From: Gelatoporia subvermispora B
Lineage: Eukaryota; Basidiomycota; Agaricomycetes; Polyporales; Gelatoporiaceae
Length of the DNA stretch: 64,000 nucleotides
Assembly: GCA_000320605.2 (NCBI GenBank)
Contig: KB445809.1
Coordinates: 310,001 to 374,000 of the forward strand
Direction: 5' to 3'
This document shows positions 24,921 through 37,243 of the stretch, piece after piece. Positions within the stretch are counted from its first letter, which is position 1, and each line of letters begins with the position of its first letter. The position numbers and the translations under genes are program-made. A model generated the notes under the pieces. That model made no database searches. It saw only the letters and a program-made list of their open reading frames with translations, and had not been told where the DNA came from.

Positions 24921-26826
24921 TTGATGTATTGTTGTATGTATGGGGTTTGTATGATATAAAAGGAAATAAAAGGGATTGTGTTTGCGCGTGCTTGTAGTGT
25001 GCGTGTGCGCGCTAGCACGTGATAAGGCCAAACAAATACAAACGGTGAGACGAAAGTGGGCTTCAATTCTCGGTCGGACAGAACCCTTGTCAAGCAAGGG
25101 GAAATACCCGTGGAGTGTATTCGATCACCTGCTTAGGAAGTACAGTGTCTTCTTGCATCATCGCCTTCACATTCTCGTGTGGAGACTAGGCCACCAATAC
25201 GCGATGTACCTCAAGTAAGCTCGTGGACATCTGTCAGGATATGGGGCTAGACAGTTGCGCAAGCTTCTATACCAGGATGTATGCCATGTGCCAGGTGAAA
25301 GATTCTGCCTCAGTATCACCTCGTTGCAACCCTTCTTCCGTGCTTCTCGGCTGATATACCGCGTTTTCAGGGTGTGCGTACGCAGCTTGTGATCTGGGCC
25401 CTTGGTGCGGTCTTTCCCTTCTTGTATAATTGAGCGCGGACCCTGGCATTACATCAGCAAATCCGATTACATTGAACCCTAATGACACCTGCCGCCGAAA
25501 GATAACCGTCGAAACGAGGATAGTGCGCCCTACATCTTTCTACATTTCAAGTCCACGCATTCTCGTAGGGTCGCTTGTTACCTATGCACACGGCCGCATG
25601 CAAGCAAGGTTGGCACTTGACGGATGTATGCGTTTACGTCGAGATATAACACCCCTCGCTAGTTTGTAATCAGTCCGCCCGGCAGGCCGTCTGAAAAACT
25701 GTCATAAATGCGAGGCTCTTGATGAGACGCGCGGGTACATCTTGGTTCACCGGTGTCACTTGTGAGAATGGTGCTGACAACCACTGTATTCCCGTTCACG
25801 CTGTGTCCTCATGACCGATGTCACAGTGCGCAGCATGTCATTCAATTGACTACATGCTAGCTCCCGTGTCAGGCATCTCTCAGCTCATGATAGGGCACAG
25901 TTCACTACAGCAGGCTTCTCCCTGATGTAGTTTGTAACGCCACAAAGGCGGATCAATGACCACTCGGGGCCGACCGTGATGTGAGGCACACGTCCTTCTG
26001 CATTCAATCGCTTCTCATGCAATGTCACGCCTAAGCTGACGGCTCTGACTCAGCGAACTTAATCAAGGGTGAGCATTTGCTTCCCATACATGGTTCCGGA
26101 AGATACTGAACGACGTCTACGGGCAACGTCAGAGCATACATCGAGCACTATCAGATTCTGATGTTGCTGACAGCATCGGAAGGGAGGATTTGCACCCAAA
26201 CACGCACGAAATCTATTCTCTGAGTGGCTGCTCATCCAGTGGACTGTAGACTAGAATCTTGAGGATTTATTCTCTGCTCCCACCCAGGACCGGACGACTT
26301 GCCCCACTGTCACCTGTGTACAGGTTCCCAGGGTGTTTCCCCGGAGTAGTGGCGCATGTCATTGGTCTCTCGGATTAATTTCGAGTTGACTGAAGATCGC
26401 AACACTTTACACAACCTATACGAATATGTCATCTCCTACTAGATCTGGACGCGTCTACGATGTGTCCGTCCCCGGATGCCAGAGCGCGCGGCTGGATGCA
26501 TGTTTTCCCGCAGGTAGGCCCCACTCCTACTGGTCCGTGACATTGAGGGAGTTTCCCCCCACAGTGAGAATTTGAAAGCTATTATGATATATGACCGACA
26601 GATACGTGGGTACCACGGAATGTTCAATATGGAAGTGTTTCACTTGTCGTAGAACTGTGCATGTTCGCCGCTATGAAGATGCTCCACATGGATGGCATGT
26701 CTCATCGGGTCAGGCTCCCCCCAGTTTCTTGAGGGCCCATAAGCACATTGTTTAGAACTGTATAAAATGCCTCCTTCACTTTGATAGCTGCTGCTGAACC
26801 ATCCCTCGTTGACAAGGACATTCTCA
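24921..26826. other. Intergenic part of the left duplication block
   Basis: About 1.9 kb without a recognised gene. The stretch 25938-26170 has a diverged direct copy at 35845-36070. A TATAAAA at 26761-26767 precedes the CFA-synthase-like gene. Confidence 0.45.
26761..26767 (+). promoter_or_regulatory. TATA box of the CFA-synthase-like gene
   Basis: TATAAAA, 66 bp upstream of the chosen ATG at 26827. Confidence 0.5.
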
Positions 26827-28819
26827 ATGCACTCATCGACGATTGGATTCAACCTCTTTGCATCTCTGCCATCGAGGTTCAGAGATGCCCTGGTAGCGTA
26901 CGGTACATGTGCTATCTCCCAGCTCTATACACATGACCATACTCAGTATTTCATGTACCCCAGCACGTGCGCGGGCTTTCGATATTTTGGCTCCCGCCAT
27001 TGAAGTCGGCCACTTGATCATCGAAGACGATGAGGGAGAACATGTATTCGGTGTACCATCAAGCGACAGAGAGGCCGTCAGATTGGTTATTAATTCTCCA
27101 GACGTGTGGGCTCGACTCTTTCTCTCATATGACATCGGTTGTGAGTTGTGCCCGTCCTTGCTACGAATATGTGGTAACATCTTTTATGACCATTACCCCG
27201 CGTTGTATATGTAGTATCCGAAGCATATATGCAAGGAGATTTCGACGTGTCAAGTCTCCAGAGCCTTCTCAATGTGAGCTCTGCTCAAGTTTATTTTTAC
27301 TTGTACCAATTTGACGTCGTGTTCTCAGCTGTGGCTCGATAACCGGACGACACTCGGATATTTCTCAAGCACGATCAGCGCGACATTCGCATATTGCTCC
27401 GCAGTAGCGATCAACTGCCTGGGAAAGCAAGATCTCAGTATGTCCAAGTTGAACGTGGTGAGTAACTGCACAACGGTTTACATACAGAAGCCCTGAAATA
27501 TGCCAATTGTCTGTAGGAAGTCGCCTACGACGTTTCGAATGACCTGTATCAGGTTGGTTTTGGTGCTGTCACAACATGAGAACTTGTTGACATTGTCCAA
27601 ACCAATAGCGTTTCCTGAGCAAAGAGATGATGTACTCCTGCGCTATATGGGGAGATGAAGAGAACGGCGTGCGCGGGGATCTCACACATGGACCCACTCC
27701 TGGGGACTTAGAGGCAGCACAACTAAGAAAAATACGTCACATTCTCAAGAAGGCACGTCTGAGGCCTGGAGATCGACTCTTGGAGATTGGATCAGGATGG
27801 GGAGCTATGTCTCTCGAGGTATGCCGGTTGTCATCATGGAGCTTTCATTATGCTCAATTACAGGAAGGCTGCTCGAATGGGATGCACTGTCGATACGGTG
27901 ACATTGTCATCTGAGCAGAAGTCCATGACGGAGCATCGCGCTGAACTAGCGGGTCTGGGGGACCGGATTCGCGTCCACCTCTGTGATTATCGTGAATTAC
28001 CGCGCGATTTGGAGAACTCGTTTGATGCGCTCGTTAGCTGCGAGATGATTGAGGTATGCGAGCTTTACACCTCCAGGAATGCAGTGATGTGACTAATGGC
28101 TCTCAGGCCGTTGGCCCTCGCCATTATCGTGAATACTTTGGGACGATTGACTGGGCCCTCAAGAACGACAGGGCTACAGTAGTCATAACTTCGACATCGC
28201 AGCCTGAGAACCGCTATAAGGATTACCAGTGCATTGACCGATACCAAAAATGACTTGTCTCACAGCATGATCAGGCCAGACGACTTCGCTCGGCACTATC
28301 ACTGGCCGAACACGCATTTGCCTAGTGCCACCTCTCTCGCTGTGGCCGTGCAGAAAGTGGTCCCAGGGAAATTTGTATTGGAAAGCATTGAGGACCACGG
28401 AATTCGTGAGCATGCAGAAATACAGAAACCGGTCGATACTGACATGCTGAATACGTAGACTATCCTCGTACATTACGCGAATGGGGCAGGTCAGTGTGTC
28501 ACTATCATTGAGAAGGCGATCTCAGCGCATGCCGTCTGTAGGCGTCTCGACAAAAACTGGGACATTAGAATTGTTACGCACCTGCAAGAAAGATATCCGG
28601 AGCTACAAGATAAGCGACGCCTGGAAGCATTCAGACGCAAGTGGATGTATATGTTCGCATATGCAGAAGTCGGTTATGCTAGAGCGTATTCTTCGCTGAA
28701 CTGTTGGGCTTGGACGCGTCCCGTACGTCTCAAACTTCTTAGCTGAGCCTAGCTGTACTCATACGTCTTGTCTCATTTCCTCATCTGATTAGGAGAGCGT
28801 CTTGATGCCTTGCGCATAA
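26827..28819 (+). CDS. Cyclopropane-fatty-acyl-phospholipid synthase-like methyltransferase
   Basis: SAM-dependent enzyme of the CFA synthase family, which methylenates or methylates double bonds of membrane acyl chains. Start MHSSTIGFNLFASL; exon 1 probably joins across 26903-26966 to ARAFDILAPAIEVGHLIIED. Later exons: DNRTTLGYFSSTISATFAYCSAVAINC; FLSKEMMYSCAIWGDEENG (substrate-site region MMYSCA); LRPGDRLLEIGSGWGAMSLE (SAM motif I, about 27760-27815); TVDTVTLSSEQK (motif II); VSCEMIE; HYHWPNTHLPSATSL; TLREWGR; then RRKWMYMFAYAEVGYARAYSSLN. A final intron (donor right after CGCGTCCC, acceptor at 28792) gives the end ESVLMPCA-stop. No frameshift detected. It is absent from the sister duplication block. 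Confidence 0.85.
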
Positions 28820-29913
28820 GCAGTCTGCGAGCTTCCAGAGCTACGTTGGCGCTCTGCTATTTGATGTGCCTACCTGGAACGACAGTCGGTAATTCGTACA
28901 TGTTTCTATGCATTGAAGAGTGTACTGTGTGATATTTTGTATATTATGCATGAATGAGAGGTTGTCCAATATCACGTCAGCACATTTCTTCGGATGTGCC
29001 GAGCATGCTTCCGCCCGTGAGTGAGTAAGGCGCCGATCAGCCTAAAAAAAGAGATTAACGTACCGAATTCAATGGAGTATCTCGTCTTGGTGCGGCCGGC
29101 GACCTCTCATCACCACCCTCCAGCTCCCTCGGCCACTTCACTCAACGTCGACACCACAAAGTGGATATGTTTTCAAACACAGATGATGTGTAGGGTTCTC
29201 CGAGTCAATGTTGCTCTCGTGCACAGCAACCCCGATGAGTGCAGGGCGCTCCAGTCCAATGTCAGACTGTGTGACTCGACAGGTCTGTCAAGGGCTGATA
29301 GCTAGGCCGAAGATGCAGGAACATCAAAATTCTCAGCTCAGAACGCTCATGTATTCTCAGCCTGTCTCGGAGATTTACACTGCGTTTTTCCGTCAGGCAC
29401 ATGCTTCGTATCAAACGCTCTCAGGCTCGTCAGTCCTTGTCTGATAAGTGGGTTAGGATCACTTATCTATATTTGTCCTATGGATTTGTACTGATTTTAG
29501 GATAAGGTCGTTGCTTCAGATCTATTTGATGTCTCCCACACGTGGAGTTCTCTGCCACTTTCAAATGTGGCATGACAGGAGCAACGGTGTCGATACACTC
29601 CACGATTTCTGTCCTATCATTCGAGCGCTACCCTAGACCGCGAAACTTCCTTCAATCTTTCGGTTGTCAGCTAGGCCGCGAGGCCATCAGCCAGCAGCAA
29701 ACGACGTGAGAGAGATGGGTTTTATCTGGAACTACAGGAGGAGGGGAAGCCGATAGGTGACATGCTACGTTGGTGCAAGTGAGCGTGTGTCAACCGGCCC
29801 TAGATGGCCTAGCGCTATCGTCATAGATTTCAAAGTCAGGATATATGTGGTTGTACCGAGTCCTACGCAGTTCGACTTGGTGCTAACCAGCGTCCCGTAT
29901 CCCCTGTTTCATC
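28820..29913. other. Intergenic, upstream flank of DUF6534 copy A
   Basis: No gene recognised. Positions 29380-29560 resemble 36740-36890 upstream of copy B (shared GACACATGCTTCGTATCA-type sequence), so the flank belongs to the segmental duplication. Confidence 0.5.
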
Positions 29914-31965
29914 ATGTCGTCCGGACCTATCTCAGCAGAAACCATCCATTCGATCGTTGAACCGCATGCCGGTGCATTACTTCTGTCGATGGCATTTAGC
30001 TCTATGTGAGTGCCTCCATTCTTCCTCATCAATGGAGATCTGACGATTGCCCCAAGCCTATTTGGTGTGACGCTATTGCAGACATACACATACTACGATC
30101 GATACTCAGACGATCCGAAGTATCTGAAGAGCTTTGTTAGTGAACAATCTCGCAGCTGTTGCTATTAACCTGACCTCTAGAGACAGGTCTTTCTGCTCTT
30201 GTGAGCCATATCCAGTCTCTGATTAGTCGATACTCGCTCATCATGATCCGTCTTAAGTGTTCTTGACTTGATCCACATGGTATCGGTCATTGATAGTCTT
30301 TGGTTTGATTTGGTCCCCAACTACGGAAACATTGCTGTCTTCTCAACCGTTCCGATGTAGGTGCAAAGCTTTCCGCATGTATCGAGAAATGATCTCACAT
30401 CGAGTTGCAGTGGTCTCGCAGTAAGCCAGCCGTTGATGATCCAAACGATACTAACCCTTGGTTAACTTGGTCAGCTGGAGACCGGAACCACGGTGAGAGG
30501 TTTCAATATCTCCGTATCATGTCCTTATTCACGGATAACGCCAGGTGTCCATAGGGGCTTTGGTTCAATGGTAAAGCCGTCACAATAATGCCACTGCTTA
30601 CATTGACTCGTCGTTATAGTTTCTTTGCGTTGCGGGTGTGGCTACGTAAGCTTGACACCTTTGCTCGTATGCAAATGCTGATGATCGTGTAGTGAGCCGT
30701 CGTAACCCACTGCTTCCGATCTTGATTGTAAGCGTTTCCTAATGCCAACCCAATAACGTTTCGCTGGATTTCGCTCAGGTCGCTTTATCATTGGCATACT
30801 TCTGTGAGTATCGGAGTAGTCTCCCACCCACCATGCCTAGCTGACGTACCTCCCACTGCAGCTGTGGGAATTTGTATGTCTCGCCGCATATACATGTGGA
30901 ACATTGGCTGATTCACCAACGTTGAGACTATACCGCTGCGACGTAGGTCTTCACATTATCTCAACGTGCGTCCGCCATTGATAATTGACCCTTGTTCCAG
31001 TCGACTAAGGCCCACGCATGCTGCGGTTCTCAAGATTCAGGTTAGCACAGCACAATCGCCCTATCCCATGGGTCTGACGCCTTATCCCATAGTGGTCAGC
31101 TTTGACGACGCTGTCGCTCGGACTGGCTGCGGATATTATCATCACGTTGTCACTGGTGTACTACCTACTCAAGTCACGTTCTGGTTTGACGAGGTGCATA
31201 AGTTTCACACCATTCTTAGGAGCGATGATAAATTCTTTCTGCACAGGACAGACAAATTGATTGATGTGCTCATCGTATACACCGTGAATTCCGGATTATT
31301 GACTACGTGAGTTGCAAAGCTTTTCAACGTGGCCTGTGCGTCCATAAGCTAATTGTTTTTCGAACAGTGTAGCGGCCATCTGCACGCTTGTTCTTGTATG
31401 TGATGACCTACGGGTGCCGACCCCTGCTGACATCGGCCACAGGATCGCGTTCTGAAGAACACCCTTTGGGATGTCATTCCGTACTTCCTGATTAGTAAAT
31501 GTATGTATATTACATTCACAGTACTTGGCACTCGCTCACTTACGGACTCGCATAGGCTATGTCAACTCTGTGCTGGCAACGTAAGTATGACGCTCAATCT
31601 TGATTATTGCTTACTCATCATCCACTATGGTGCAACAGCCTGAACGCTCGCGAGAAATTGCGCAACATGCCTTCCGGAGTGACTTCCATCTCTGGACAGC
31701 TGGGGCAGCTTGAATTGGGTCAAATGCGCGATGGGAGCTCAACGATGGTCGTGCAACGCCGAGATGTACGATACCCTGTGCCCGCTTAGTTTTCGCCCAT
31801 TGACAGAATATCAGCACCATGCAGCTTCTGAGATACGCTTCGCCCACAATACTACTACGACCACAGATTCCAAAGCCCTCGAGGTATGTCAGGCTGGCCT
31901 GGAACCCCTCACAATGGCTGATGGATATACTATCCTTACAGAGCGTCCTTGGCCCTGACGTTTAG
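29914..31965 (+). CDS. DUF6534 multi-pass membrane protein, copy A
   Basis: Basidiomycete membrane protein of unknown function. Starts MSSGPISAETIHSIVEPHAG. Then LFGVTLLQTYTYYDRYSDDPKYLK (signature start of the family's second helix), HMVSVIDSLWFDLVPNYGN, LTTLSLGLAADIIITLSL followed by VYYLLKSRSGF (helix before the DUF6534 core, about 31096-31190), RTDKLIDVLIVYTVNSGLLTT (31250), NTLWDVIPYFLISKCYVNSV, LNAREKLRNMPSGV, and tail SVLGPDV-stop. Many introns of about 50 bp. Gene structure is traceable by comparison with copy B; a few small exons in 30200-30950 were not placed, so intactness is likely but unproven. Confidence 0.75.
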
Positions 31966-32984
31966 TGGTGTATAGAAAGGCGATAATGCAGGTATCAGCG
32001 GTTCGTCACTTTCTATTCTGATGTATGAGACTGCAAGAGCTGCTATGTGGATTGCTCGCGTGTATGATAGAGAAGCCAAGCATGCTCAGCGCTCAGCTTT
32101 TGTCCCTGTCACAATATCGTCAGTATTTCACATTGCACTTCACTGTATGTATCAAGGAGGCTTCCAGCTTCAACCTCGGGGAACGAATCCGAGGAGCCGA
32201 GGCCAAGTGAATGGACCGAGCTGTCAAGCGCCTGTCTCGCGTGGCGCCGCAACGCCGCGCCACCATCGTCGCTGAAAGACTTGAGTGGCTCACGACTCTG
32301 GTCCGCTCCGAGGAAGTATACTGTACTGCGGCCGCCATTTGGATTGTGCACCTCTGTCCCTCTGCATGTTTGCCTTCTGCAATATGCACTTACAAGATTT
32401 CCAGCCTCTGGACGTCTCTTACCACCACTCTCGGGAAAATGTCAATAAAAGCAGAAATCAGGTTCATTGAGATGATCGCTTTATAGCGTTGCGCTCACGA
32501 AGTGCTATGGCTCCGTTGGCACTCCTGTAAGGTTCTGTAAGCGTGCGTTCTCAATTCCATGGTCATTCGGGCTCGCTATATCGCTTCCAAGGACTCATCC
32601 GATCTTTTTGCTCAGGGTTGACCCCTGGCAACAATGTTGAGTAAAGTTGGCATGTGGTCTGGTGTCATTCGCTCCGGTCTGTACCTTCAATGTTTTGCGT
32701 AAGGAAAGCTCCTTGTTTATCTATTATAGCTTACAACGGTGCCTCATCTTTACCAACGTGGTGCACTTGCGAGGCGCGGTGCGAGTATACAAGGGGTAGG
32801 ATCCCGAAAGGAATGCGACGCGCTTCTGCGGCTACGTGACACTTGCATCATGAGCGCAGATGACTCCAATTGTTCTCCCCGTTTGCCGCAGACACTCGAT
32901 ACACGAGTGACAGGTCCCTGTTTTTTTTTCATTCCACGAGGCACTCACACTATGAGGGTCTTTCGATATAATCACGGCAGCGAA
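31966..32984. other. Intergenic boundary between the two duplication blocks
   Basis: The first 120-150 bp still resemble the 3' flank of DUF6534 copy B. A G+C-rich open frame at 32211-32320 (AVKRLSRVAPQRRATIVAERLEW) was not recognised. No other gene. Confidence 0.4.
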
Positions 32985-34720
32985 CCAATCGAACACTGTT
33001 GTCGACCTCCAGGACATCTATGCTCATTCCACTTGAAATGCCGGGGCCGACTTTTTATTAGGAGTGAAGCCAAGATCACTATCTGCGCCACGTTCTGTAG
33101 CCTTCTGCGCACGCCTTGGAGTCAAGGGCGCAGCCGCTGACGGGGATCTTGGTTCTTTCGCGTGTGCGTTCGATCACATTCAGCTCGCCATCGCACTGCG
33201 TACACGCGTTGGTAGGGTTTGGCCACTATGCGAGCTATTTGGCGACCGCACGCTGCCGGACGTCAAGGTGGTCACCGATTGGGTCGAACCATGGGTCATG
33301 GGTCGAGGAGGCGCTGCAGAAGAAAGCGAAACGACGACAGGATGGTTTGTCTCAGGGAGACAGTGATCACGCTGCTGGACACATTAGTGAAACATACCGA
33401 AGGTGAGCTTCCTTCAGCCCGCCGTGTGTTCGGCGACATGCTGAGGGCACCTAGACGCGTCTGCCGTACGATATGGCCATTTGAACCTCCTGATGGTGTT
33501 TAGAGGCTCGGTGAGCACATGATTTCCCCCTCCTTCGTGGTAGAGTCCTCAGCCAGGCCCAGGCCGCAGCTTTACTGTCGGACATACCGGACAGCCTTTG
33601 CGGGAGTCACTGCAGAAGCTACCATACAGTATGCCTTGATATTGTAGGCAAGTCATTCCCATCACTGATAACTTGCCATCTCCGCTCTCAGTGACGGCTG
33701 TTTTGAACGAGTCCCTCCGGCCGTTCCCTCATGCATTCTGTCTCAGAATGACTTTGCTGCACGTCGCGACGGAGACCCTTCGCTGTCAGAACATGTATAG
33801 GTACTAGGGCCCCGACCTAATCCCTCGGGATTATACGTCTCTTCTTCAACACTTGATTGCGATTCATGGCGTTACTCCAGCAACCCAGACGAAATGCACC
33901 CTAACAGTACGCTCCCCCGCAGAGGATAATAATTTGAAACGGAGACAATACATCCCATACCTCTTCAAGCTCTCGCCTGAGTTTACGGATCAACGCATAA
34001 TCCCTCCCATTTGACGTGCCTTGCTGAAACTGCCTGCAAGAAAGACCCATGTTTGACGGATACGTATGTTTGTAACCGCGGAGAACACCCTGAACCGCTC
34101 CGGGATTAGTCGGCATCTGGACATCCTGACACCTAAGAGGGTCTCAATGAGACGCACGGGTACTTGTTGATTTGCCGTGGTAGGGCCTGTGAGGCTGTGA
34201 GACTGGTGGATCTAGTCGCGATGTGCTCGTTCACATTATTTCTCATGTCTGGTGCAACAGTATGTTGACAAATGGGCAAAGCAGTGAATTGCGTCCCATG
34301 CGCAGCGTTCAGCTCAAAAACAATCGCACTTTATTAGGCATATTCTTGATGTACCATTGTGAATTGTGGAGCAATGCCGCACAGGCTCACCAATAATAGC
34401 CCATGGTCAACGTTGGTGCGAGGCATGTGTCTTCCTGGCTTCTATTCCTGTTCTTAACGGGTCACACCATCAACATAGTCATGGCTGTGGCCCAGTGAAC
34501 TCAATCGTTGGCAGATCGTTTTTCCGTACATGGCGTTTGTGGGCAGGTGTCCATATTGCAACCACATTCCTGAGCTGAAAGTGGCGTATCTGATATAACA
34601 GATTATGCAGACAGTTTCCCAGATTGAGCTGGTCCCGGAAGCACTACTAACGGCGTCACTGCCATCGGAGCACTAGAACGAAGGAAATGCCGCCAACCGA
34701 TTGCAACCGGTTCTAGAACG
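32985..34720 (+). pseudogene. Decayed CYP63-like P450, copy 3 (fragments)
   Basis: Four pieces, in order, resemble copy 2 at 21901. 32985-33410 matches the exon running from VVDLQDIYA to LDTL and keeps LGVKGAAADGDLGSFACAFDH, with an in-frame stop after CSFHLK and frameshifts. 33470-33640 is the I-helix/K-helix region, with an internal deletion of about 80 bp that removes most of the I helix. 33690-33735 covers the ESLR exon. 34570-34720 matches the post-heme exon (QIELVPEAL-like), again with stops. The heme Cys loop and both gene ends are missing, and 33740-34570 shows no homology to the P450. Clearly non-functional. Confidence 0.8.
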
Positions 34721-37243
34721 ACGGCGACTTTTGAAGAAGAAAAGGCACACTCAGGGCCAATCCATCCGGAAGGACTGTCATGGAGCTATACATCATGGCT
34801 GTTGATGGGAAAATGCGCCTCGGATCTCGCTACAGCTGCTGTATTTTTGTACCTCTAAGCAGCTGCAATTCTCGATATCGACAAAATATACAGTATAGGT
34901 TGGGTATCTGCGCTGGCATTTTGCGTGCAGCTGCGGGCTGCATACGTCCGCAAATACCACAAGATCTCATTTCCCAAAGATGCTGCCCGTGTGTGAGTTT
35001 GGCGGCTTAGGCGGCCTTAGGCCTACAGACATGAAGGCAGCAAATGCCTGAGTCAACGCACGGCGCCTGCGAGTCCTAGGCTCTCGCTCATCCTGATCAC
35101 TAAGGGGTCAGCGGCACCTATCAAACTGGTGCCGGATGGCGCACGCTGTCCCCTCACGTGCGACGTGACAGTACGCAATATGACATTCATGAGTGACAAA
35201 ACCGTAGCTCCGGTCCCAGACATCTCTCACAGCCCGACAAAAGAGTACCAGTACACTACAACAGGCGTCTCCGTGAGATTCCTGGCGCATCTGCACTGGA
35301 TGTTTACAATGATCGGCCTCACGACCATTGCGCATATCGTAGATCTGCACGATCACTACTTGTCTCTATTTGTACCTCGGGAGGCCATTTTGAGGAATGT
35401 GTCTAATTAGTCGGACCGGCATCTATTCCTCCATTTGGTAACTCTGTGCTTCCGCTGATTAGCACCAGTGCCCAGCATGCCGACCTCGAACTGGCTGGTC
35501 GGACTGTAATCTTCACCACACTCGAGCATGCTCGTTGTCCACATGGGTGCGAAGACTAGGGGTAGCTCTCCCGGGACACCAACCTTTGCCTGCGGGTCCT
35601 TCGATCGATTCAGTATCACTGTGAGACACCCCCATCTGTCGCCGAAGAATCGTGGCGAGCAGAAGCTTAGGAGCTGCGAGAGACATCAGCCCATGTGTTT
35701 TGCGACGACGTACAAGACAAAGGGGCATTGTTTGTACGGAATTCCGGCTTGTTTGCTTTGTCTGGTGCTGTCAATGCGCGAGGTAATGACTTGTTAAAGA
35801 ATCAGATACAGCGAGTCCTGCCCGAACCATCGGGCGTTCAGCTTATTCCATAACGCCACAAAGGCGAACAAATGGCCGCTTGTGACCGGCCTCGATATGA
35901 GGTACACGTCCGCCTGAACTCACAGGTTTTTCATAGTTACGCCAAGCTAGCGGTTTTGGCTTAGCGAATCAAATTACGGCTGTGTGTTTGTTTGGTGCAT
36001 GGTTTCGGGGGCAGTTGACTACGTCGATGACATACGAAAGTATAAATAGAGCATCATCAGATGCTGATGTTTAATGCCTAGACGTCTGCGAATGAAGTAT
36101 TGATACCTGAGGACGGAAAAAAGGTCTAAATTAGAGGTCTGACCGGGACCATATCTTATGAATCGATACGTAGATATCATCCATTGCTGAGAACCTCGCA
36201 CCGTTGTGTGTAGCCTGTAAGCTCCCAAACCGTCTCAGAAATAGTGGCGCACCCCAATAGTATTCCGAATTAATCTGAGTCATTTTCAACAAGTACGTAA
36301 TTATGGAAGATAGCCACATGCACTAATACAAATTACTGGAAAGGTGAGGTATCATATATCGATGTTGCACCTCACTTAGGGCGAGCAAGAGTTCTGCCAA
36401 GCTACAGGCGTCACTTCAGCGAGCTGCCTCCGGGGCAAAGAATTTGACCCCATCGAGACTCGCGGATCGCGGCGGACCGAGAATGACGCCAATCTGCGAA
36501 GGCGGGAGGACGAGGAGGGTTATTATTCGACGGACTTGTGATCACGTGTACGCTAACGGGAGAAGCGCGCCAGACGTGTGTGACAATTGTCTCTCACGCG
36601 AACCTTCGGTTGCTGTACTCGATGACGGTGCCACAAAGCAGCAGGCAACCTGTCGAGGCTGATAGTAGCGCGAGGATGACATCGAACTTCTGAGCCTCAG
36701 ATGTTCACAGAGTCTCAGCGTGTCTCGGGATGGAATAATCTTCTCTGCCAGACACATGCTTCGTATCATACCCTCTCAAGCACGTCACACCTCGTGTTGT
36801 AAGTGGTCTGGGGCCCGGGTATGTAAAAATACACCCCGTAAATTTGGACTGATTCTCGGATAAGGCTGTGGCTTCGGATCTATATGATGCTGGGCTCGTC
36901 GTTGCTGTCAGATGCGGCAAGATTGGAGTGACGACACCCATGCACTCCGTCCGACCTTCCCAGTGCTACCTGGGTTGCGCCATTTCACTGAAACACTTGG
37001 CTGCTCCGTTTGGCGGCGAAGGTGATGCCAGCCAGCGACGAGCAGTGTGAGAGACATGGCACTTACATGGCACAAGTGCACAAAGAGAGCTGGAAAGTGA
37101 CATGTTGCGTTGGTGCATGTTACCTATCCCTGGATGCTCTATGACCATGGTCACAGAGTTTAAGATAAGGGTATATGTAGCCGTCCGGATTTTGGCGTAA
37201 TTTCACTGGTTGCTTGCCAGCGTCCCGTGTACCTTGTCTCATC
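34721..37243. other. Intergenic part of the right duplication block
   Basis: About 2.5 kb. 35845-36070 matches 25938-26170, and 36740-36890 matches 29380-29560. Between these anchors the CFA-synthase-like gene of the left block has no counterpart. A 93-codon frame at 35129-35410 is unassigned. Confidence 0.5.

Noticed and set aside
24921..25060. Possible Helitron 3' end after the helicase fragment
   Set aside because: No CTRR end with a preceding stem-loop could be recognised with confidence.
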